Assembly (NCBI GenBank): GCA_019638235.1
Contig: JAHBUE010000001.1
Location: forward strand, 62,001 to 126,000
Length of the DNA stretch: 64,000 nucleotides
Direction: 5' to 3'
Source: Cyclobacteriaceae bacterium
GTDB lineage: Bacteria; Bacteroidota; Bacteroidia; Cytophagales; Cyclobacteriaceae
This document shows positions 41,407 through 47,756 of the stretch, one piece after another (positions within the stretch are counted from its first letter, which is position 1; each line of letters begins with the position of its first letter). Below the pieces are notes generated by a model. That model saw nothing but the letters and a program-made list of their open reading frames with translations. It was not told where the DNA came from and made no database searches. Position numbers and translations under genes: made by a program.

Positions 41407-42930
41407 TTAATGTTTGAAGTGCCGGATGCCCGTAAACACCATAGCTACACCGTGTGAATCGCAGTAGTCAATCGAATCCTGGTCGCGCACCGACCCTCCC
41501 GGCTGGATAACAGCCTTAATACCCTCTTTGTCGGCAATCTCAACACAATCGGGGAAGGGAAAGAAGGCATCCGAGGCCATAACCGCACCTTTCAGGCTTA
41601 GATTAAACGCCCTGGCCTTTTCAATAGCCTGGCGTAAGGCATCTACCCGCGAGGTTTGCCCCACCCCGCTGGCAAGCAACTGCCCGTTAACCGCCAACAC
41701 AATGGTATTCGATTTGGTGTGCTTGGCAATTTTTGCGGCAAAGAGCAGGGCTTCGGTCTGGCCGGCCGAGGGCGAAATCTTTGTTACTACCTTCAGGTCG
41801 GCCTCACCGTCAGTCTTCAGGTCGGCATCCTGTTCGATAACACCGTTTAGCAAATTTTTGAACTGTACTTTTCCGGCAAGTGGCTTGCGCTGAACCAGTA
41901 GCATCCGGTTCTTCTTCGATTTTAAAAGGTCAAGCGCATCATCGTGGTATGCGGGGGCAATCAGTATCTCAAAAAAGAGTTTGTTCAGTTCTTCGGCAGC
42001 AGCAAGGTCAACCGGTTTGTTGGTAGCCAACACTCCGCCAAATGCCGAAACCGTATCGGCCTCAAACGCCTTCAGGTAAGCCTCTTTAACAGTTGAGCCT
42101 GCTGCCACTCCGCAGGCATTGGTGTGCTTGATGATAACAAACGCGGTTTCGTCAAACTCCTGCAACAGGTTAATGGCAGCATCAACATCTACAAGGTTAT
42201 TGTACGAAAGTTCTTTACCGTGAAGTTGCGTGAGCAGGTCTTCGAGGTTTCCGTAAAACCTGCCTTGCTGGTGTGGGTTTTCACCATATCGCAGTGTTCT
42301 TCCGTGTTGAACACTCTTCTTAAAAGAGGTTACGGATTTATCGTGATTGAAATAAGCGAAAATAGCTGAGTCGTAATGCGCGGTAACATCAAATGCCATA
42401 GCGGCAAATGCCTTGCGCTCGTCCAGGTTGGAAGAACAGTTTTTTGTTTCCAACAACTGCTGAAGTTTTTCATATTGATTACGGGAAGATACAATCAGCA
42501 CATCGTTGAAATTTTTTGCCGCGCCACGTATCAATGAAATTCCGCCTATGTCAATTTTTTCAATGATAGCCGCAGGCGTTCCGCCAGCAGCAACTGTTTC
42601 TTCAAACGGATATAAGTCTACAATCACGAGATCAATCGATTCAATCTTGTGTTCCCTGGCTTCTTTCAGATCATTCGCTTCATCGCGTCTGTATAAAATG
42701 CCGCCAAAGATGGCCGGGTGCAGCGTCTTCACGCGCCCCCCGAAAATGGAAGGATAGCCCGTGAGGGTTTCTACCGGCACAACGGCATATCCAAGCTTTT
42801 CAATATACTGTTGAGTTCCCCCTGTGGAAACAAATTCAACACCGGCTTTGCCCAGCAAGTGAACAATCGGGTCAAGGTTCTCTTTATTATACACTGAAAT
42901 GAGGGCACGGGAAATTTTACGGGCAGACAT
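41407..42930 (-). CDS. purH: Bifunctional AICAR formyltransferase/IMP cyclohydrolase
   Basis: The enzyme performs the last two steps of IMP synthesis. The N-terminal cyclohydrolase domain shows ALISVYNKENLDPIV, STGGTQQYIEKLG and GRVKTLHPAIFGGIL. The formyltransferase domain has RYGENPHQQGRFYG, KHTNACGVAAG and the C-terminal GGSVRDQDSIDYCDSHGVAM. Length 507 is normal. It lies upstream of mreB in the same direction, an arrangement frequent in this phylum. purN is also in the window (51296). Confidence 0.97.
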   Translation of the reverse strand: MSARKISRALISVYNKENLDPIVHLLGKAGVEFVSTGGTQQYIEKLGYAVVPVETLTGYPSIFGGRVKTLHPAIFGGILYRRDEANDLKEAREHKIESIDLVIVDLYPFEETVAAGGTPAAIIEKIDIGGISLIRGAAKNFNDVLIVSSRNQYEKLQQLLETKNCSSNLDERKAFAAMAFDVTAHYDSAIFAYFNHDKSVTSFKKSVQHGRTLRYGENPHQQGRFYGNLEDLLTQLHGKELSYNNLVDVDAAINLLQEFDETAFVIIKHTNACGVAAGSTVKEAYLKAFEADTVSAFGGVLATNKPVDLAAAEELNKLFFEILIAPAYHDDALDLLKSKKNRMLLVQRKPLAGKVQFKNLLNGVIEQDADLKTDGEADLKVVTKISPSAGQTEALLFAAKIAKHTKSNTIVLAVNGQLLASGVGQTSRVDALRQAIEKARAFNLSLKGAVMASDAFFPFPDCVEIADKEGIKAVIQPGGSVRDQDSIDYCDSHGVAMVFTGIRHFKH

Positions 42931-42943
42931 TAGAATTCAGATT

Positions 42944-43028
42944 TGTGATTTCAGATTTTGAGGTGTTCTCTAAAAGAACCGCAAATCTGAAATCTTAAAT
43001 CACAAATCACAAATCTTAAATCGTAAAT
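42944..43028. repeat. Degenerate AAATC-word repeats upstream of purH
   Basis: Words such as AAATCTGAAATCTTAAATC and ATCACAAATCACAAATC recur with a period of about 7 bp, and an opposite-strand set (GATTTGTGATTTCAGATTT) faces them across a 20-bp gap, so the region can form a long imperfect hairpin. Confidence 0.6.
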
Positions 43029-43032
43029 CTTC

Positions 43033-43112
43033 CAAGGATATCTCTAAAAACTATGCCTTTGCTAACCTCAACCCTACCCTTCTCCTAATGGAGAAGGTCA
43101 CAAGGAGTTCCT
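43033..43112 (+). repeat. Dispersed palindromic element, copy A
   Basis: It contains ATCTCTAAAAAC at its left, a core hairpin CCTTCTCC-TAAT-GGAGAAGG, and a decayed right end AAGGAGTTCC. The same architecture appears at 50245 and 60901. It lies between purH and the DMT transporter gene. Confidence 0.8.
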
Positions 43113-43115
43113 AAT

Positions 43116-43994
43116 TTACTTTCTGTTGGCTAAGTACACGCCCCCAATTATGGCAGCCATGCCGATATAGTGCCCAAGATAGAGGCGTTCACCGTCAAGC
43201 ACGCCCCACATTACAGCCACAACAGGCATAACGTAGGTTACCGAACTGGCAAAAAGCGGGGTGCTGATTTTTACCAACCGGTTAAACAGAAAAGAGGCTA
43301 AGGCTGTGCTCAACATGCCCAGTAAAACAATGTACCCCAGGGCAGTCCACGCCCCGGCATGGGCTGAAAATGTTGTGGTGAAGTCGGTGAAGACAAATAA
43401 ATACATCATGGCCAGCGGCCCTATCAGCAAAACCGACACACTGGTAATGGCCAACGAGCCGATATCGGCAATTTTAAATTTTATGAAGTTAAGATTGGTT
43501 CCGTACAATACACAAGCAATTACAATCAGCAAGGCATACAGGTTTATTCCCTCAACGTTGCCACCCGACCGCGACAGCATCAGCATAAACGTGCCGGCAA
43601 AGCCCAGCACAATACCCACCACGGCCACTACGCGAAAGCGTTGCTGAAACAACATCGCCCCGACAATCATGGTGAAGATGGGCGTGAGTGTATTCAATAT
43701 GCCTGCAATGGAGCTATCCATGCGGGTTTGCGCTAAGGCAAAAAGAAATGACGGAATGAAAATTCCCATTAATCCCGAAAGGAATAACTTTGGAAAGTGA
43801 GCGGTTTTTAACTCGCGGAGTTTGAACAACGCAACCGGCAGCAAAAACAACGCTGCGGCAGAAACACGAAGTGCACCTACCTCATCGGGGGCAAACACTT
43901 TCAAGCCCTGTTTGATAAGGATGAACGAGGTGCCCCAAATGAGGGAACAAACTATTAGCAAGAAAACGGCATTGCCTTTTGTGGACTCGGACAT
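43116..43994 (-). CDS. EamA/DMT-family transporter
   Basis: A 292-residue inner-membrane protein with ten hydrophobic segments in two EamA repeats. The first repeat starts CSLIWGTSFILIKQGLKVF and the second covers LYGTNLNFIKFKI. The closing GMAAIIGGVYLANRK is a family hallmark. Members export metabolites or amino acids, but the substrate cannot be read from sequence. A palindromic element follows its stop by a few bases. Confidence 0.88.
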   Translation of the reverse strand: MSESTKGNAVFLLIVCSLIWGTSFILIKQGLKVFAPDEVGALRVSAAALFLLPVALFKLRELKTAHFPKLFLSGLMGIFIPSFLFALAQTRMDSSIAGILNTLTPIFTMIVGAMLFQQRFRVVAVVGIVLGFAGTFMLMLSRSGGNVEGINLYALLIVIACVLYGTNLNFIKFKIADIGSLAITSVSVLLIGPLAMMYLFVFTDFTTTFSAHAGAWTALGYIVLLGMLSTALASFLFNRLVKISTPLFASSVTYVMPVVAVMWGVLDGERLYLGHYIGMAAIIGGVYLANRK

Positions 43995-44092
43995 AAAAGA
44001 ATTACAGGCTGCAAAGATTGATATTCGGGCAGGTATTTCAAATCTGATTCTTGCTATTTAATTTTTTATCCTGCCATATTGCCCGTAACTTT

Positions 44093-44109
44093 TGTTAGCG
44101 GCTGGCCCA
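44093..44109 (+). repeat. Left terminal inverted repeat of cassette A
   Basis: TGTTAGCGGCTGGCCCA pairs with TGGGCTTGCCGCTAACG at 44698-44714 (14 of 17). It lies 7 bp from the stop codon of the enclosed gene. Confidence 0.75.
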
Positions 44110-44116
44110 TCGTCCA

Positions 44117-44698
44117 CTACTCTTTGTATTTTTGTTTTGTCCATATTTGAACGAGTCCGTTCTTAGCGTTTTGTCCGAAGATGCTAGTCGGCACCGGAAA
44201 GAAGCCATTAACAGAGATATCATAAATCTCTTTCGGATCAATTTTGTCCAAAGCTGATTTTGCAATTGTCGCGGAAACCGCTTGTCCGTCAATTACAAGA
44301 ACAGGATCCTTTGATTCAGTCAAAATATGTTGACTATAAGAAACGTACTTGTCCACGTACAATTTTCTCGCTTCCTTCATCCAACCTTCAACGTCCTTTG
44401 TGTCCATCTTTTGAATTGTCGTCACGTAAATCGAACCTCGACCTGGTACATAGTTGTCCGTTTTCATTTTCGAATACCAAATACTTTTGATTTTGCTTGG
44501 TGGAATGGTTCTCAGTCGGTCGTTGATTTTTGCTGTGTCCGTGAAATATTGTCGGTCAATATAGTATGCCCTTACCGAGTCTACTTCAATTTTCTCGTCA
44601 CACATTCTTAGCCACCTGTCAACAAATGCCTTGTCGGTCACTTGTCCAAATGAAACCGTAAAGTAGAGAAGGAATAATATCGTGAAAATCTGTCTCAT
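44117..44698 (-). CDS. Exported protein with TonB-plug-like C-terminal domain, in cassette A
   Basis: A 193-residue protein with a clear signal peptide (MRQIFTILFLLYFTVSFGQ). The C-terminal part DPVLVIDGQAVSATIAKSAL, EIYDISV and FGQNAKNGLVQIWTKQ resembles the plug-domain phrase VVIDG...I...KD.....YG..G.NGVI.I.TK of TonB-dependent receptors and related carboxypeptidase-like proteins, but there is no barrel. It sits in the periplasm or outer membrane. The ATG overlaps one terminal inverted repeat and the stop is 7 bp from the other, so the gene fills its cassette. Function unknown. Confidence 0.7.
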   Translation of the reverse strand: MRQIFTILFLLYFTVSFGQVTDKAFVDRWLRMCDEKIEVDSVRAYYIDRQYFTDTAKINDRLRTIPPSKIKSIWYSKMKTDNYVPGRGSIYVTTIQKMDTKDVEGWMKEARKLYVDKYVSYSQHILTESKDPVLVIDGQAVSATIAKSALDKIDPKEIYDISVNGFFPVPTSIFGQNAKNGLVQIWTKQKYKE

Positions 44699-44714
44699 GG
44701 GCTTGCCGCTAACG
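44698..44714 (-). repeat. Right terminal inverted repeat of cassette A
   Basis: TGGGCTTGCCGCTAACG is the inverted partner of 44093-44109 and its first base is within the start codon of the enclosed gene. Confidence 0.75.
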
Positions 44715-44719
44715 TTTTA

Positions 44720-44831
44720 CGTATTGGCGATGGTGGGGCATTTGAAAAACTTCAGCCCAACATTTGCACAAATGCCCAGTAGAAGTACAAATGTTGATTT
44801 TACAACTGTCAGCCCCACTATTGCCAATACG
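44720..44831. repeat. Palindromic stem-loop between cassettes A and B
   Basis: The arms CGTATTGGCGATGGTGGGGC (44720-44739) and GCCCCACTATTGCCAATACG (44812-44831) match at 18 of 20 positions. Two further perfect 9-bp inverted pairs are inside: GGGCATTTG (44736) with CAAATGCCC (44769), and CAACATTTG (44758) with CAAATGTTG (44788). The left arm shares ATGGTGGGG with the stem-loop at 4964. Confidence 0.8.
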
Positions 44832-44833
44832 GT

Positions 44834-44848
44834 GTTACCTGCTGGCGA
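44834..44848 (+). repeat. Left terminal inverted repeat of cassette B
   Basis: GTTACCTGCTGGCGA pairs with TCGCTTGCAGGTAAC at 45570-45584 (13 of 15). It lies 10 bp from the stop codon of the DUF4304 gene. Confidence 0.7.
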
Positions 44849-44858
44849 TTTTGTCTGT

Positions 44859-45554
44859 TTATAATTTAACTTCATATCGGTCTGCAAGTTTTTTTATGCT
44901 GTCAATATAATGTTGATTAATGTACGTTTTGACTTTCTCTTGTCTTGTCCCATCTGGAAAAACAATTGTGTCAGTAACAGTTTGTGGTTTTAATGAGTTT
45001 TGATGGTGTTCAATTATCGTTTTGTGTCCTTTCTCTTTTTGGTCTGTTAACATATAAAATGCTATCAAATAATATGGTGAAAGAGTCGGGCTAATATATT
45101 TTTCATCTTTTGCTATTAACTGTTTTAGAGTGTCAAGCGAAACGTAATTGTCAAACATTGGCTTTAAATATTTTTCAAGGTCTGTTTTAATTTGCTCGGC
45201 AGTTTTCTTAACGTCAATATTTTTTGATAGTGTATACCAATGGTCTCTGCTGTGGGAAAATGTTCCAAGTCTATTCTGAATAAAGCAATCATAAGTTTTT
45301 GGGAATTCATTTACGACTTCCTTGTCGACAAGAATAGAAGAAATGTCTGCGTTGTAAAATCCAAAATTAAAAGTGAACATAACATTGTCGTGGTAAGAAT
45401 TTCATTGACTTTTCTGCACATTAAAACATTGAGTTATGTCGTTAGTCTGTTTAGCGAAATGCAAAGTTTTTCGCTTAAAACCAAGCTCTTTGAAAAAAGG
45501 CAGAATTGTCCCTTTACAAATTTCGTCAAATTGAGCTTTTAAAATTTCTGTCAT
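44859..45554 (-). pseudogene. DUF4304 gene interrupted by one in-frame TGA (cassette B)
   Basis: The full gene starts at ATG 45554 (MTEILKAQFDEICKGTILPF). It is open for 50 codons, has TGA at 45404-45402, and then continues in the same frame to the stop at 44859, for 231 residues in total. The residues around the stop read FNVQKSQ-stop-NSYHDNVMFTFN. A Trp (TGG) is a natural residue here, so a single G to A change explains the lesion. The downstream part could be translated from an internal ATG at 45380. DUF4304 proteins are of unknown function and are frequent in mobile cassettes of Bacteroidota. Confidence 0.8.
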
Positions 45555-45569
45555 GCTGTGTCGGTCTTT

Positions 45570-45584
45570 TCGCTTGCAGGTAAC
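45570..45584 (-). repeat. Right terminal inverted repeat of cassette B
   Basis: TCGCTTGCAGGTAAC lies 15 bp upstream of the DUF4304 start codon and is the inverted partner of 44834-44848. Confidence 0.7.
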
Positions 45585-45669
45585 TCGTGTATATACACAA
45601 TAAATATGCGTATATATCTCCTAAATATAGAAATATCGACAAACACCTGTTGCGTTTATCCGTTGAGCG

Positions 45670-46665
45670 TTAAACCTCAGCCAACCGGCCGGAAAATGCT
45701 TCCGCAACTTCATCCAAAACCGCGAAAAGTTCTTCCGGGTCAACGGCTTGCACAAGGCGCATCCTGTACGGCTTAAAATCCGGAAGGCTTTTAAAATAGT
45801 TGGTGTAATGCCTGCGCATTTCAAACACCCCTGTACGATCGCCTTTCCATTTAATGGAAAACTCCAGGTGTTTCTTTGTTACGTTTACACGTTCGGCAAC
45901 ATCGGGAGGCAAGGGTATTTCACCGTGTTTGAGATACTGTTTGATCTCGTTGAATATCCACGGATAACCAATAGCTGCCCGGCCAATCATAATGCCATCA
46001 ACACCATAGCGGTTTTTGTATTCCAGCGCTTTTTGGGGTGAGTCAATATCGCCATTGCCAAAGATGGGGATATAAAGCCTGGGATTTTCTTTCAGCCTTC
46101 CAATCAGCGTCCAGTCGGCAGCGCCTTTATACATTTGCACGCGCGTGCGGCCGTGCACGGTCAATGCCTGTATGCCTATATCCTGAAGGCGCTCGGCTAC
46201 TTCAAGAATATTTTTAGTGTTATCATCCCAGCCCAACCGGGTTTTAACCGTAACCGGAAGGTGTGTGGCCTTCACAACGGCTTCCGTCATTTTCACCATT
46301 TTCGGAATATCCTGGAGCAAGGCCGCCCCCGCTCCGCGACAGGCTACATTTTTTACCGGGCAGCCGTAATTGATGTCTATCAAATCCGGCTGAACGGCCG
46401 TAGCAATTTCCGTGGACTGAACCATGTGCTCAATGTCGCTGCCGAAAAGCTGCACGCCAATGGGGCGTTCGTATTCAAAAATATCGAGCTTTTGTTTGCT
46501 TTTGGCCGCATCGCGAATCAGCCCCTCGGAAGAAACAAACTCGGTGTACATCAGGTCAGCGCCATTGGCCTTACATACGGCACGAAAGGGCGGATCGCTC
46601 ACATCCTCCATAGGCGCCAGCAACAACGGGAAATCTCCTAACGCTATCGTACCGATTTTTACCAT
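45670..46665 (-). CDS. dusB: tRNA-dihydrouridine synthase B
   Basis: An FMN enzyme that reduces uridine to dihydrouridine in tRNA D-loops. The signatures are PLLLAPMEDVSDPPFR, DINYGCPVKNVACRGAGAAL with the catalytic Cys in ACRG, TVKTRLGWDD, and GIMIGRAAIGYPWIF. At 331 residues it has the normal length and a C-terminal helical tRNA-binding domain. A TATCTTTG promoter box lies 28 bp upstream of its ATG. It is a single transcription unit. Confidence 0.95.
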   Translation of the reverse strand: MVKIGTIALGDFPLLLAPMEDVSDPPFRAVCKANGADLMYTEFVSSEGLIRDAAKSKQKLDIFEYERPIGVQLFGSDIEHMVQSTEIATAVQPDLIDINYGCPVKNVACRGAGAALLQDIPKMVKMTEAVVKATHLPVTVKTRLGWDDNTKNILEVAERLQDIGIQALTVHGRTRVQMYKGAADWTLIGRLKENPRLYIPIFGNGDIDSPQKALEYKNRYGVDGIMIGRAAIGYPWIFNEIKQYLKHGEIPLPPDVAERVNVTKKHLEFSIKWKGDRTGVFEMRRHYTNYFKSLPDFKPYRMRLVQAVDPEELFAVLDEVAEAFSGRLAEV

Positions 46666-46693
46666 TTACAGGGTATTTGGTTTTCTTGATGTG

Positions 46694-46701
46694 CAAAGAT
46701 A
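46694..46701 (-). promoter_or_regulatory. TAnnTTTG -7 box of dusB
   Basis: On the minus strand the box reads TATCTTTG and lies 28 bp before the dusB start codon, a normal spacing for a short leader. Confidence 0.55.
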
Positions 46702-46803
46702 ATACGGATTTTACTGGATAGCGAAATGAGTATTTATTGAGGCGTTTGGTTGCCCACTGGGTGCTTGTTGGTCAGGAAGACCAACCAGGGCTAAGTTTTG
46801 TTC

Positions 46804-47466
46804 CTAAAATTCAATTTTTATTTCATCTAAAATTCTTGGTTGTATATCTCTTTCTATCACCCAGCCTGTCACTTCTCCATTTTCTTTCTTTAAAGAAAAT
46901 TTATATTCTACACTTGTCACAGTTTTTGTAAAGAATTGATTAGTCCACTGTGCACTTTCTGATATTTTACTTGAGATAGAAATTATGTCTGCGGATTTTG
47001 TCTTGACTACAGGACTAATCGTTAATGTATCTTTAGCTGTAACATCTAACTTTGTCAGAGTCAATTTTATCTTACCAGTCAAACAGATATTTATTGTATC
47101 ATGATTCACATTTAATTCATCAACATCTTTTGGGAAAATAAAAATTCTTGTTGCAGGCATTGGATATGGGTCATTGCACTTTTCAATAAACTCATCGTCT
47201 ACATGGACGAAGTATTTTTTGATGCCATCTCTATTTAATTTTGAAAATGAATACTTTCCGTTAGAGTCGGTCAGTGTACTATCCATTGATATATAATCCG
47301 TACCTTCACCATAATAGATGATTTTCACTTTAATGTTGCTAACCGGAACAGTTGTGGCAAGGTCTCCATCTTTAATTAGTCCATTAAATTTCAATTCGGG
47401 AACCAGATTTTCTGTTTCACAGCTAAACAGTAGACTTAGTAACATTAGTCCAAATACTTTTCTCAT
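46804..47466 (-). CDS. Exported lipoprotein with Ig-like N-terminal region, unknown
   Basis: The ATG at 47466 (MRKVFGLMLLSLLFSC) is chosen because it yields a lipobox with Cys16; the frame extends further upstream without a signal. The 220-residue product has a region of the transthyretin/carboxypeptidase-regulatory type near residues 25-90 (VPVSNIKVKIIYYGEGTDY, LTDSNGKYSFSKLNRDGI), followed by a beta-rich part (INICLTGKIKLTLTKLDV). It is AT-rich compared with its neighbours. It is divergent from the TPP-regulated receptor gene. Function unknown. Confidence 0.65.
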   Translation of the reverse strand: MRKVFGLMLLSLLFSCETENLVPELKFNGLIKDGDLATTVPVSNIKVKIIYYGEGTDYISMDSTLTDSNGKYSFSKLNRDGIKKYFVHVDDEFIEKCNDPYPMPATRIFIFPKDVDELNVNHDTINICLTGKIKLTLTKLDVTAKDTLTISPVVKTKSADIISISSKISESAQWTNQFFTKTVTSVEYKFSLKKENGEVTGWVIERDIQPRILDEIKIEF

Positions 47467-47570
47467 AGTCTTACGCAATAACACCAAATATTTGTATATA
47501 CCCAATGCATATATACCCTCCATCCAAAGCAAATTTACCAAAATCCGTAGCGGGTTTAACTTCTTCTTAT

Positions 47571-47578
47571 TAGATTTG
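47571..47578 (+). promoter_or_regulatory. TAnnTTTG -7 box before the TPP aptamer
   Basis: TAGATTTG lies about 9 bp before the first aptamer stem, which would place the transcript start at the 5' edge of the riboswitch. Confidence 0.55.
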
Positions 47579-47586
47579 CTCCAACA

Positions 47587-47695
47587 AAAGGGGTGCCTAC
47601 TCGTCCACCGGAGCCTCGTGCGAAGGTGGGACAACAAAACGGGCTGAGATTATACCCATAGAACCTGATGCCGGTAATGCGGCCGAAGGGATGGC
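47587..47695 (+). promoter_or_regulatory. TPP (thiamine pyrophosphate) riboswitch
   Basis: The conserved THI-box blocks are in order. GGGGTGCC comes first (about 47590), followed by a variable P3 stem (CACCGGAGCC...GAAGGTG), GGGCTGAGAT, ACCC, GAACCTGATGCCGGTAATGC and GAAGGGATGG. It lies 62 bp upstream of the TonB-dependent receptor start, so it probably represses that gene when TPP is abundant, most likely at the translation level since no clear terminator hairpin is seen. Close matches in all conserved blocks make this call firm. Confidence 0.93.
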
Positions 47696-47756
47696 AGAAA
47701 ACTTGTAAGCATGGCGCAGTCCCCTCTGCGCGTGCGGGTTTTAACAAAAACAAAAA

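Noticed and set aside
42944..43028. AAATC-word repeats considered as CRISPR or iterons
   Set aside because: The words are degenerate, about 7 bp apart and face each other as a hairpin; there are no spacers and no Rep or Cas gene nearby.
44093..45584. Classical integron array
   Set aside because: The boundary motif GTTRSC does not match the attC core GTTRRRY, the genes are on the minus strand relative to the arms, and no tyrosine integrase gene is in the window. I kept it as an undefined cassette family instead.
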